NCBI RefSeq assembly: GCF_003403075.1
Contig: NZ_CP031557.1
Location: forward strand, 3,410,001 to 3,474,000
Origin: Flavobacterium psychrotrophum
GTDB taxonomy: Bacteria > Bacteroidota > Bacteroidia > Flavobacteriales > Flavobacteriaceae
Direction: 5' to 3'
DNA: 64,000 nucleotides
Shown: piece after piece, positions 1 to 11,917 of the stretch
Layout: each line of letters opens with the position of its first letter
How positions within the stretch are numbered: the stretch's first letter is position 1
Translations under genes and position numbers: made by a program
The notes under the pieces: model-generated
What the model saw: only the letters and a program-made list of their open reading frames with translations
The model's database searches: none
What the model was told of the DNA's origin: nothing

Positions 1-2
1 TC

Positions 3-2153
3 GGCCTCCCGTTTCAGGGGGACATAATCATATTGGAAAATGACCTACCTGTAGTATATACATTCCAGCCACAAATTCCTACTACTGTCTGGAGATATGA
101 CAACAGTCTCGGTAAAATGGGATTATTATCATTTGCAGAGGGTGCTTTGATTTATGGTAAAGTTGGTTATGCTGTTAACAGCTACGACCGTGAGGCCGGA
201 AAGAAATTTCGCGGCTATGCTTCCTTCTATACCAATAGTTGGGGGTCGTACCGATATGACGCAACACTTACCGGTCCCATTGGCGAGAAAGGCTGGGGCT
301 ACACAGTAAGTATGTTTCAAAACTATGACCACTACAATGGCACAAACTACATGTACACGCAATGGGGTGACCGTACTTCGATATTTAAGGCTGGTATTTC
401 TAAAAAATATAAAAACGGAAATATCCGGGTGCTTTGGAAACATTCTGTGTCCAAGCCAATATTTAGTACATATTACCCATTAACATATAAAGGTAATGGA
501 AAAACGGAACCACTTCCAAATTTTCAACTTGGACAAGACAGTTACCTAATAGGTGACGGAAATGTGCCTTACTACGATGCAAACACAGGGGCTCCCGGAA
601 TGATAAACATGGACAGCGATATAGCAAGTAAATATATTGCAAATACTTTTTATCTTACAGGAAACCATAAGTTCAATAATGGTTTAAATATGACCTACTC
701 TTCAATGTATATGGATGCAAAAGCACCATTTACCATACAGTTCCCTATAAGCCTACAGATCCAGGACCCAGACCAACAGGCGGCAAACGGTTCAATTTTC
801 CAGATTCATAATAGCAATACGGTGTATGACGGATCTGTACAACTTGTTTCCAATACATTCGTACCACAATCTGATATTACAACAATTACAACAAGGCTAG
901 AATTTACAAAACAGCTTGGTAAACACGCAGCGCGTTTAGGTTTTACGCAGCAGTACAACGATTTGCCTATACAATTTAATAACGGCGTTTATTATCAAAC
1001 TGTAGAACCAAACCCTAGATTACTAGACTTCTACGTTAATGTAGCGCCCGGTACAAATTATCAGGTTACCAACGCTTTTGGCTTACTTCCGTCTGCGGGT
1101 ATCGGGGATTATGTACACACCAAAGTACAAAAATACGCCATTTACGGTTCAGACGATTTCTCTATTAATAAATGGTGGGATCTTGGCCTTGGCGCAAGGA
1201 TTGAACTGCAAAATGATAAGGAAGAGCATAATCAATATATCAATCAGTTCATTAACGACAGACCGCTGATAAAACAGGATTTTAATAATAATTGGAACAA
1301 AGTTTTCATTGCAAGTACAGTCATCAAGGCAACTAATAAATTTGGTTTTTTAGGTGATATAACATATAACGAGTTTTATAACCGTTACTGGGATTACAGA
1401 TACAAAGATGCCAATGGTAATCCAATTGCGGAGCCTGGTTCGGCAGAGGGCGCTCTCCCTCTCAACGATTTAGCGTTAAAAGGCTCAATAAAAGTTATAA
1501 ATTATGGTGGGGGCATTTATTTTAATTATGGCAATGCTTTGAGTATTGTTTCTAAAGTCACTAAAATATCAAAGAGCAATAACACTACTACGGCAGATAT
1601 AACCAATCCTGCCAATCCTGCAGAGCGGGCAAAATTTAACCCTCTATTCTATGATATTGAAACAATTGGATGGACTACAGATATCGTTGCAAACCCTTTT
1701 AAAGGTTTTAATGTTCATTATCTCCTAACCCTGCAAAATCCAAAATATAAAAATTATTCTTATAGTGCGTTTGGTGTTAATTATAACATCAGTAACAACA
1801 TTATACCGGAACTTTCAAAAGTACTAATGGAATTTGACCCTAGTTATACTTTTATGGATAACAAGCTACGCGCATGGATAAGTTTTCGCTATTTTGGTAA
1901 GCAGTATGCTAACCAGACCAATGCGTTTTTCTACAAGGGTTGGGTTGAAAATTTTGGAGGAATTGATTATCGTGTAAGCAGAAACATTGATTTCAAATTA
2001 CAAGTAACCAACTTTTTGAACCAAGAGGGTGTAAAAGGTGCAATACAGGGTGCTGATCAAATTACAGATGCTACGCCATTTGTAAACAGGAAAGTGGCAG
2101 CAGGTGCAATTCGTCCACGTACATTAGAATTTACAGTTAATATCAAATTCTAG
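3..2153 (+). CDS. TonB-dependent outer-membrane receptor, 5'-truncated by window edge
   Basis: The reading frame is open from the first bases of the window, so the start codon and most likely the signal peptide and part of the plug lie upstream. The visible ~716 residues are rich in alternating aromatic/polar strands (for example GWGYTVSMFQNYDHY) and the protein ends in TVNIKF, a terminal aromatic residue typical of outer-membrane beta-barrels. This fits the barrel of a TonB-dependent receptor that would bring oligosaccharides or another large ligand across the outer membrane. It is followed 135 bp downstream by a GH3 glycosidase on the same strand, so a role in sugar uptake is the natural inference. 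No SusD-like partner is seen next to it. Family call fairly firm; substrate unknown. Confidence 0.8.
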   Translation, partial: GLPFQGDIIILENDLPVVYTFQPQIPTTVWRYDNSLGKMGLLSFAEGALIYGKVGYAVNSYDREAGKKFRGYASFYTNSWGSYRYDATLTGPIGEKGWGYTVSMFQNYDHYNGTNYMYTQWGDRTSIFKAGISKKYKNGNIRVLWKHSVSKPIFSTYYPLTYKGNGKTEPLPNFQLGQDSYLIGDGNVPYYDANTGAPGMINMDSDIASKYIANTFYLTGNHKFNNGLNMTYSSMYMDAKAPFTIQFPISLQIQDPDQQAANGSIFQIHNSNTVYDGSVQLVSNTFVPQSDITTITTRLEFTKQLGKHAARLGFTQQYNDLPIQFNNGVYYQTVEPNPRLLDFYVNVAPGTNYQVTNAFGLLPSAGIGDYVHTKVQKYAIYGSDDFSINKWWDLGLGARIELQNDKEEHNQYINQFINDRPLIKQDFNNNWNKVFIASTVIKATNKFGFLGDITYNEFYNRYWDYRYKDANGNPIAEPGSAEGALPLNDLALKGSIKVINYGGGIYFNYGNALSIVSKVTKISKSNNTTTADITNPANPAERAKFNPLFYDIETIGWTTDIVANPFKGFNVHYLLTLQNPKYKNYSYSAFGVNYNISNNIIPELSKVLMEFDPSYTFMDNKLRAWISFRYFGKQYANQTNAFFYKGWVENFGGIDYRVSRNIDFKLQVTNFLNQEGVKGAIQGADQITDATPFVNRKVAAGAIRPRTLEFTVNIKF

Positions 2154-2288
2154 GCAACTATAAAATTTCATTATCTTACATAAAGATGAATTAACGATTC
2201 CTTCTGAAGTAACTCGGGAGGAATTGTTATTCATATTAATTTGCTACAGGATTATTAATTAATTTAAAAAATACAACTAAGCATAACC

Positions 2289-4481
2289 ATGGTAAAATTT
2301 TTAACGCTTTTAGCTTTTTGCTGTTTTCAATTAGCTTATCCCCAACAGCCCTTATATAAACAAGCTGAAATCCCCATAGAGAAACGCATTAAAGATCTTC
2401 TAAAGCGGATGACCGTGGAAGAAAAAATTTTGCAGTTAAACCAGTATAAGTTAGGGGCTAACACAAATATAAATAATATTGGAGCCGCCAGTAATGAAAT
2501 CCCTGCTGGCATCGGTTCATTAATATACTTTGGTGGTGACCCTGAATTCAGGAATCAAATACAAAAAAAGGCAGTCGAGGAGTCACGTTTAGGTATCCCG
2601 ATACTTTTTGGATATGATATCATACACGGTTGCCGTACATTATATCCTATTCCATTGGCACAGGCATGTTCATGGAACCTAGATTTGGTAAAAACAAACA
2701 GTAGCATGTCTGCTAAAGAGACGGTGCTTAGTGGTGTTGACTGGGTATTTTCGCCCATGATTGACGTTTCTAGGGATCCTCGATGGGGACGTGTGGCAGA
2801 AGGATATGGTGAAGATCCCTATGTGAACGCTGTCTTTGGTGTAGCAACAATTCAAGGATATCAGGGGACAAGCCTTTCCGATCCCTATTCTGTAGCTGCA
2901 TGCCTTAAACATTATGTGGGTTATGGAATGTCTGAAGGAGGACGTGATTACCGATACTCTAATATATCAAAGCAGTCGCTATGGGAAACTTATCTTCCAT
3001 CATTTGAAGCAGGGATCAATGCTGGTGCTGCAACCGTTATGAGTTCATTTAATGATATTAGTGGAATTCCCGCGACAAGCAATTACTACACGCTGACAGA
3101 AATATTAAAGAAACGATGGAAGCACGACGGATTTGTAGTCTCAGACTGGAATGCAATTGAACAACTTATAAATCAGGGCGTAGCTCAGGACAAGAAAGAG
3201 GCAGGAATGAAGGCTTTTTTGGCGGGTGTTGAAATGGATATGATCGATAACATATATTTAGAACATTTTAAGGAATTGCTGGCAGAGAAAAAAATATCGA
3301 TACAGTCAATTGACGAAGCAGTTACGCGCATCTTAAGAGTAAAGTTCAGATTAGGACTTTTTGAAAACCCATATACAACTATAATAGAAAAAGAAAAACG
3401 CTATTTGCAACCAGAAAGTATTAAAAACGCTGCCAAGCTTGCAGAAGAATCTATAGTATTGCTAAAAAATGAGAATAATATTTTACCTATTTCTCCACTG
3501 TTAAAAAAAATTGCACTTGTAGGCCCAATGGCTAAAGACAAGCAAAACCTAATGGGATCATGGAGTGGATATGCAAAGTCAGCTGATGTTGAGACTATAT
3601 TTAGTGGAATGGAAAAAGAGTTTAGTAATAAAGCACAGCTAAACTATGCAAAGGGCTGTGATTTTGACGGCGATGATGAGTCGGGGTTTGAAGAAGCGAT
3701 TAAAGTAGCAAATCAGTCGGACATCATTGTTGTATGTTTGGGTGAAAGAAGAGTTTGGTCAGGAGAAAACGCTTCAAGATCTACGTTATCGTTGCCGATA
3801 ATACAAGAAAAATTGGTCGAAGAGTTAAAAAAAACAGGAAAACCAATTGTGCTTATTTTATCTAATGGGCGCCCTATAGAGTTGGAAAGACTGGAGAAAT
3901 TTTCAGATGCGATACTGGAAATATGGCAGCCAGGTGTAGCTGGAGGAACTCCTGTAGCCGGCATTGTATCTGGGAGAATTAACCCATCCGCTAAGCTAGC
4001 AATTACTTTTCCACTGGTAACTGGACAAATACCAACTTACTACAACATGCGTCCAAGTGCAAGGGAAGCTAAATTGGGAGCTTATCAAGATAAGCCTACA
4101 GAACCATTATACTGGTTTGGGCATGGTTTAAGTTATACTACATATAAATACAGCGAAGCCACGCTATCATCTCCTCGCATTAAGCCATCAGAAAAACTTA
4201 CAGTGCAGGTCAAAGTTACCAATACCGGGGATGTTTCAGGTAAAGAGAGCGTCTTGTGGTACATTTCAGATCCGGTGTCTTCAATATCAAGACCTTTGAA
4301 AGAACTTAAATTTTTTGAGAAGAAAGAAATCCCGGCAGGTAATGAAGTTGTGTACACTTTTGAGATTGATCCAAATCGCGATCTTGCCTATTATGACGAA
4401 GAAGGACATAAAATTTTAGAACCAGGTATTTTTTACGTTCATGTTGACGACCAGAAAATCAAATTTGAACTTTTAAAGTAA
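2289..4481 (+). CDS. bglX: Secreted GH3 beta-glucosidase-like glycoside hydrolase
   Basis: A 730-residue GH3 enzyme of the BglX layout. Residues 1-18 form a signal peptide, so it probably acts in the periplasm. The TIM-barrel domain carries KHYVGYGMSEGGRDY and the nucleophile motif VVSDWN, with Asp286 as predicted nucleophile. The second alpha/beta domain carries WSGENASRS; Glu493 lies where related GH3 enzymes place the general acid/base. A fibronectin-like domain follows from about residue 620. Known role of the family: removal of terminal beta-linked glucose or related sugars from oligosaccharide ends. It lies between the receptor gene and the convergent Nudix-like regulator. It is the most AT-rich of the three GH3 genes here. 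Exact sugar specificity cannot be read from the sequence. Confidence 0.9.
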   Translation: MVKFLTLLAFCCFQLAYPQQPLYKQAEIPIEKRIKDLLKRMTVEEKILQLNQYKLGANTNINNIGAASNEIPAGIGSLIYFGGDPEFRNQIQKKAVEESRLGIPILFGYDIIHGCRTLYPIPLAQACSWNLDLVKTNSSMSAKETVLSGVDWVFSPMIDVSRDPRWGRVAEGYGEDPYVNAVFGVATIQGYQGTSLSDPYSVAACLKHYVGYGMSEGGRDYRYSNISKQSLWETYLPSFEAGINAGAATVMSSFNDISGIPATSNYYTLTEILKKRWKHDGFVVSDWNAIEQLINQGVAQDKKEAGMKAFLAGVEMDMIDNIYLEHFKELLAEKKISIQSIDEAVTRILRVKFRLGLFENPYTTIIEKEKRYLQPESIKNAAKLAEESIVLLKNENNILPISPLLKKIALVGPMAKDKQNLMGSWSGYAKSADVETIFSGMEKEFSNKAQLNYAKGCDFDGDDESGFEEAIKVANQSDIIVVCLGERRVWSGENASRSTLSLPIIQEKLVEELKKTGKPIVLILSNGRPIELERLEKFSDAILEIWQPGVAGGTPVAGIVSGRINPSAKLAITFPLVTGQIPTYYNMRPSAREAKLGAYQDKPTEPLYWFGHGLSYTTYKYSEATLSSPRIKPSEKLTVQVKVTNTGDVSGKESVLWYISDPVSSISRPLKELKFFEKKEIPAGNEVVYTFEIDPNRDLAYYDEEGHKILEPGIFYVHVDDQKIKFELLK

Positions 4482-4497
4482 TACTTATGATTAAATT

Positions 4498-4542
4498 GGT
4501 TTGGACTCTTTCAAATGACTCATCATTTAAAAAGTCCAAACC
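4498..4542. terminator. Bidirectional terminator-like inverted repeat
   Basis: A perfect 10-bp inverted repeat, GGTTTGGACT (4498-4507) and AGTCCAAACC (4533-4542), sits between two convergent genes, the GH3 gene ending at 4481 and the regulator gene ending at 4549. A run of A/T lies in the loop rather than a clean T-tract after the stem. Its position supports a shared transcription end, but a classical intrinsic terminator is not certain. Confidence 0.5.
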
Positions 4543-4548
4543 GGTTGA

Positions 4549-5340
4549 TCAGGTAATAAAAATACCTTCACTTAATGCAGATTTGTATGCCGCTTTGTTA
4601 AACGCGTACAGGTAGGGCGATCTGTGGCCAGGGGTATACCTGACCTCGTCTAATTTCACAATGATATCCTGGGACAGTAATTTTCTTGCAAAGTTACGGT
4701 CGTCCATTTCTTTGCCTAAAATAGTCTGGTAAAGCACCCTGATTTCAGGCAACGTAAATTTTTCGGGAAGCAATTCTAAACCAATTGGAAAGTGATAAAT
4801 ATTGTTTCGCAATGCTTCCAATGCTTCAGCAATTATCTGTGAATGGTCATAGAGTAGAGCTGGCAGGTTATTCACATCCCACCAACAGGTTTCCTCATCC
4901 TGGGTGTTGCCATTGATTACTACTTTAGAAAACTCAGTAAGTGTATAAAATCCAACAGTTGCAATTTGATCAAAAAGCCAGTGTGTATGGTCAAATTTGA
5001 TTCCCGTAAGGGCAGTTAATGCCTCAGGGGTGATATGAGGATCAATATTCCGACCGGGCTCGCTAAATATTTTAAACTGTTTCAGGAACAGATTACTACT
5101 AATACCAGTACGCTGAACCGCTACCCGCATTGCAGCTGATTCAACATTTTCCGTTTTTTTGATGTAGCCTCCTGGAAGCATCCACGGTTCGATATAGGGA
5201 TTGCGGATAAGAAGCACTTTTAGCTCTTTTTCGTGATACCCGAAAATAACATTATCGACAGCCAGGTTACTTAAATAATCTTTATTGCTTTGAGTAAAAA
5301 ACTCATAAACATGGTAAAGCTTGTGGGATTTATTGATCAT
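4549..5340 (-). CDS. Nudix-fold sugar-responsive transcription regulator (NrtR/AraR-like) with degenerate Nudix box
   Basis: A 263-residue protein with an N-terminal Nudix-like domain (about 25-165) and a C-terminal winged helix (about 170-250, LPEKFTLPEIRVLYQTILGK). The Nudix box is recognisable from Gly58, Glu64 and Arg72, but the metal-binding glutamates of REUxEE are replaced (R72-VAVQR), so hydrolase activity is unlikely. This domain order matches the NrtR/AraR regulators known in Bacteroidota, where the Nudix fold senses a small ligand. It is divergent from the GH2 gene at 5660 and sits inside the glycosidase cluster, so it is the likely local regulator. A TGACT-N4-AGTCA palindrome lies 12 bp before its start codon. 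Ligand unknown. Confidence 0.8.
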   Translation of the reverse strand: MINKSHKLYHVYEFFTQSNKDYLSNLAVDNVIFGYHEKELKVLLIRNPYIEPWMLPGGYIKKTENVESAAMRVAVQRTGISSNLFLKQFKIFSEPGRNIDPHITPEALTALTGIKFDHTHWLFDQIATVGFYTLTEFSKVVINGNTQDEETCWWDVNNLPALLYDHSQIIAEALEALRNNIYHFPIGLELLPEKFTLPEIRVLYQTILGKEMDDRNFARKLLSQDIIVKLDEVRYTPGHRSPYLYAFNKAAYKSALSEGIFIT

Positions 5341-5352
5341 AAAACAAATTTA

Positions 5353-5366
5353 TGACTTTTTAGTCA
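5353..5366. promoter_or_regulatory. Candidate operator palindrome before the Nudix-like regulator
   Basis: TGACT-TTTT-AGTCA is a perfect 5+5 palindrome 12 bp upstream of the regulator start. The position suggests autoregulation or control of the divergent region, but the arms are short and no second clear copy was found upstream of the other glycosidase genes. Confidence 0.35.
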
Positions 5367-5520
5367 AAATAACGAACTGGGCATTTACCAGTATTGAAAA
5401 TCCCGCTCCTGATCAATCTATAAATATCTTGTTTCGCACTATGCTTTGTCAGGATAAAGTAAAGTTTGATCCATTAATTAATTTAATTGCTATTTGAGTA
5501 GACAAATCAAGAAAATAAAA

Positions 5521-5528
5521 TATCTTTA
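5521..5528 (+). promoter_or_regulatory. Candidate -7 promoter box for the GH2 gene
   Basis: TATCTTTA resembles the Bacteroidota -7 box TAnnTTTG and is followed by CG, exactly as in the clearer promoter at 8997. The nearest TTTG (5493-5496) is 24 bp upstream, longer than the usual spacing, so the -33 part is unclear. The 319-bp divergent gap from 5341 to 5659 otherwise shows only AT-rich sequence and the palindrome at 5353. Confidence 0.35.
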
Positions 5529-5659
5529 CGTCATTATAACTAAAAGGTTTTTCCTGCTTAAATTTTTAAATTTTCTTTACTATAAGGAGAAGTGATGCCA
5601 TTTTTTGCCGGTTCACTTTTTTGTTATATCAATTCACGTATCAACTATTTTATTTGTAA

Positions 5660-8779
<3,120 letters not shown>

Positions 8780-8974
8780 TACGTGCAGTACGATATATAA
8801 TTGTAAAGTAAATACGGCATACATCATGAATATTGAACACTCTATCGTTTTAGTGAAATATTTAAATTTTTTACAATGTATAATTACATTTAATCAAATT
8901 CAAGGCTAAATATTCATATTTAATTGAAATTATTGTAAAAATGTATAGATATTTTGACAATCTAAACTAAAATT

Positions 8975-9004
8975 TTTGAAATTAATAAAAACAATGTATC
9001 TTTA
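8975..9004 (+). promoter_or_regulatory. Bacteroidota-type promoter upstream of the small secreted protein gene
   Basis: TTTG at 8975-8978 is followed, after 18 bp, by TATCTTTA at 8997-9004. This fits the TTTG/TAnnTTTG sigma-factor signature of Bacteroidota with one deviation at the last base. The start codon of the next gene is 65 bp downstream. The rest of the 8780-9069 gap is AT-rich with no other feature that I recognise. Confidence 0.5.
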
Positions 9005-9069
9005 CGTTATATTAACGAATAGCTTTTATGCGATTTTATTTTAACTATTAATAACTAAGATTTAGTACT

Positions 9070-9441
9070 ATGAAAAGATTTTCATTATTTATTGGCTGCA
9101 TTTTTATGTTTATGCTTTCACTAAGCGCTTCGGCACAGTCGAAGAATTTTTTTACCGGTAAATGGAATGTTTTGGTTGAAGGAACTCCTCAGGGTGATGC
9201 AAAGATGATTCTTGTCTTCGAAGATAAAGACGGGAAACCAAGCGGGTACATACTCGACCCCGCCACCAAAAAAGAAGTCAGCAAGCTTAATAAGGTTGAA
9301 CTAAAAGGGGATACGGTTTCAGTATATTTTACATCGCAGGGTTACGAAGTCTACTTATTCCTGGAAAAGGAAAATGAGCACAAGGCAAGTGGCAGCATGA
9401 TGGATATGTTTGATGCGACAGCTGACAGGATAAAAGAATAA
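9070..9441 (+). CDS. Small secreted beta-rich protein of unknown function
   Basis: A 123-residue protein with a clear signal peptide (about 1-22, SLSASAQS). The mature part has alternating hydrophobic strands (FTGKWNVLVEG, GDTVSVYFTSQGYEVYLFLE) and looks like a small beta-barrel or lipocalin-like fold. Comparable small secreted proteins occur near glycosidases in Flavobacteria, but I do not know a function for this one. It has its own promoter candidate and a strong terminator, so it is probably transcribed alone even though it sits between GH2 and GH3 genes. Possible roles include ligand binding or periplasmic enzyme support; this is speculation from position only. Confidence 0.7.
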   Translation: MKRFSLFIGCIFMFMLSLSASAQSKNFFTGKWNVLVEGTPQGDAKMILVFEDKDGKPSGYILDPATKKEVSKLNKVELKGDTVSVYFTSQGYEVYLFLEKENEHKASGSMMDMFDATADRIKE

Positions 9442-9446
9442 AAATA

Positions 9447-9475
9447 AACGGGCCGCTCTTGCAGCCCGTTTTTTA
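9447..9475 (+). terminator. Intrinsic terminator
   Basis: The stem AACGGGC (9447-9453) pairs with GCCCGTT (9464-9470) and runs directly into a T-tract. It starts only six bases after the stop codon of the small secreted protein gene. Confidence 0.85.
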
Positions 9476-9628
9476 TAACGTTGTATTGACATAGCCATAG
9501 CATAAAACGCATATAATTCGTGCTATCATCATTATTTATATTCATCGCTGAGTGCGTTTTTTCATAGTCAACTCTTTTTATCGATCCATATTGCTGTTTA
9601 ATATAAACCACTATTTCTAAAGATTTTT

Positions 9629-11896
9629 ATGAAATATAAACTACTACGTTTAACATGTGTCGTAGCGTTGCTATTTTCCATTCATATGCAGGGGCAGCTA
9701 AAGAAAGATGCTCAGAAACAAATGGATACATATGTATCCTCGTTATTGAAAAATATGACCCTTGAAGAAAAACTTGGGCAACTAAACTTAGTTACACCTA
9801 TCGCCAGGACCGGGCCTTTTGCTACTAAGAATGCATCTGATAAAATGAAGGACGGATCCGCAGGCAATATTTTTGGTCTGCATGGGAGTCCTTCCAGCAT
9901 CCACATGCGGCTCGCCCTCAGTGAAAATTCTAGATTGAAAATCCCGCTATTATCAGGTTTGGATATTGTTCATGGATTTAAAACAGTATTTCCTATACCA
10001 TTAGGATTATCATGTTCCTGGGATCCTGCACTCATCGAGAAAACAGCAAGAATTGCTGCGGTGGAAGCCTCTGCATTAGGATACAACTGGACATTTTCGC
10101 CCATGGTTGACATTACCAGGGACCCACGCTGGGGAAGGGTTATGGAAGGCTCAGGTGAGGATCCTTACCTTGGTTCGCTAATTGCCAGGGCTATGGTGAA
10201 AGGCTACCAGGGCAGTGACTTAAACGATGATACTTCACTTATTGCGTGTGTAAAACATTTCGCACTTTACGGCGCGCCGGAAGCAGGCCGGGACTATAAT
10301 ACAGCGGACATGAGCAGGCTAACAATGTATCAATATTACCTGCCCCCTTACAAGGCAGCGGTTGATGCCGGCGCAGGAAGCATCATGGTGTCGTTCAACG
10401 ATATTGAAGGCATCCCTGCAACCTCCAATAAGTGGCTGCTAACCGACCTATTGCGAAAGGAATGGGGCTTTAAGGGTTTTGTTGTAAGTGATTTTAACGG
10501 CATTCAGGAGCTAATGAATCACGGGGTAGCGGCAGACCTTAAAGAAGCAGCAGAATTATCCCTTACAGCTGGTGTAGATATGGATATGGTCAGTGAGGCG
10601 CTAATAGCCTCGCTAAAGCAATCTGTAAAGGATGGCCATGTGAGCATGGATCAAATTAATGCCGCATGTAGAAGGGTTTTGGAGGCTAAATATAAGCTAG
10701 GCCTCTTCACTAATCCTTACAGGAATTACGACCCCGCAAAAGCCGATCTTGTATCGCTTACAGAAGAGAACCGAAAAGTCGCAAAAGATGCAACCTTAAG
10801 GTCTATCGTACTTCTCAAAAATGATAAGGCTACCCTCCCCCTGAAAAAAAACGCGAAAATCGCACTGATAGGCCCATTCGCAAATAACCAGAACGAAATG
10901 TTTAGTTCCTGGACTTTAAAAGGTGATGTTCCAAGTGTCGTTACAATTTATGAAGGACTTAAAAAACAAAATCCGGATATTACCTATGTACAGGGTACAC
11001 AGGTCAGCGGTGACCCTGGGTTAAAACTAAAAGGAGAACCATTTGATGCTGCCCTGCAAGAAGAATTAGTTGCAGCAGCAATGAATGTAGCCAAACAAGC
11101 TGATGTGATCGTGGTTGTTCTGGGAGAATCAAGTGCCATGTCAGGAGAGGCACGCAGCCGGACCGATCTCTCGTTGCCGAATTGCCAGAGTGAACTCTTA
11201 AAGCGCTTAAAAAGTATTGGGAAACCCGTTGTCCTGCTGCTTGTAAACGGAAGGCCCATGACATTAGCAGATGATTTACCGTATGCAGATGCGGTACTGG
11301 ATATTTGGCGCCCAGGTACAGAAGCAGGCAGTGCAGTTGCAGATATTTTATTCGGGGCGTACAACCCCACAGGGAAATTGACCATGACCTTTCCACGCAG
11401 CGTAGGCCAGATCCCCATTTATTACAATACTAAAAACACCGGAAGGCCATACACCGAAGGGACTGAAGGCTTTTTTTCAAGCTATATCGACCAGTCCAAC
11501 ACCCCCCTCTATCCTTTTGGATACGGCTTAAGTTATACTAAATTTATTTACGGTGCCATTACACTCAACGCTTCAGTGCTCAAAGGAAATAATGCTAACC
11601 TCACAGCTAGTATTACTATCACCAACAGCGGCAGTTATGCAGGTGAGGAAACGGTGCAGTTGTACATAGCTGATCCGGTGGCCTCAGTATCAAGGGCAGT
11701 AAAGGAATTGAAAGGTTTCCAGAAAGTGTTTTTGCAGCCCGGAGAAAGTAAGAAAGTTAACTTCACGATCACTACGGAAGAATTGAAATTTTTCAATAGC
11801 GATTTAAATTGGGATTGGGAAAGTGGAACTTTCCTAGTCTATATAGGGGGCAATTCGCAGTCGTGTGAAAAAGCAGAATTTGTCTGGAAGAAATAG
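9629..11896 (+). CDS. bglX: Secreted GH3 beta-glucosidase-like enzyme (BglX type)
   Basis: A 755-residue GH3 protein with a signal peptide ending near residue 22 (HMQGQ). The N-terminal barrel contains KHFALYGAPEAGRDYNTADM and the nucleophile motif VVSDFN (Asp288). The second domain has VLGESSAMSGEARSR, with Glu507 at the place of the general acid/base of BglX-type GH3 enzymes. A C-terminal fibronectin-like domain covers about 650-755. The protein is a full-length BglX-type beta-glucosidase by architecture and resembles E. coli BglX more than the GH3 gene at 2289 does. It is followed after only 21 bp by the GH2 gene at 11918, so the two are probably cotranscribed. Substrate specificity is inferred only as beta-linked gluco- or xylo-configured ends. 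Confidence 0.92.
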   Translation: MKYKLLRLTCVVALLFSIHMQGQLKKDAQKQMDTYVSSLLKNMTLEEKLGQLNLVTPIARTGPFATKNASDKMKDGSAGNIFGLHGSPSSIHMRLALSENSRLKIPLLSGLDIVHGFKTVFPIPLGLSCSWDPALIEKTARIAAVEASALGYNWTFSPMVDITRDPRWGRVMEGSGEDPYLGSLIARAMVKGYQGSDLNDDTSLIACVKHFALYGAPEAGRDYNTADMSRLTMYQYYLPPYKAAVDAGAGSIMVSFNDIEGIPATSNKWLLTDLLRKEWGFKGFVVSDFNGIQELMNHGVAADLKEAAELSLTAGVDMDMVSEALIASLKQSVKDGHVSMDQINAACRRVLEAKYKLGLFTNPYRNYDPAKADLVSLTEENRKVAKDATLRSIVLLKNDKATLPLKKNAKIALIGPFANNQNEMFSSWTLKGDVPSVVTIYEGLKKQNPDITYVQGTQVSGDPGLKLKGEPFDAALQEELVAAAMNVAKQADVIVVVLGESSAMSGEARSRTDLSLPNCQSELLKRLKSIGKPVVLLLVNGRPMTLADDLPYADAVLDIWRPGTEAGSAVADILFGAYNPTGKLTMTFPRSVGQIPIYYNTKNTGRPYTEGTEGFFSSYIDQSNTPLYPFGYGLSYTKFIYGAITLNASVLKGNNANLTASITITNSGSYAGEETVQLYIADPVASVSRAVKELKGFQKVFLQPGESKKVNFTITTEELKFFNSDLNWDWESGTFLVYIGGNSQSCEKAEFVWKK

Positions 11897-11917
11897 TTCA
11901 AAATAATATCCTAAACG

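Noticed and set aside
10984..11418. 144- and 130-codon frames on the minus strand inside the GH3 gene
   Set aside because: They lie fully within a well-supported GH3 coding region and show no independent features.
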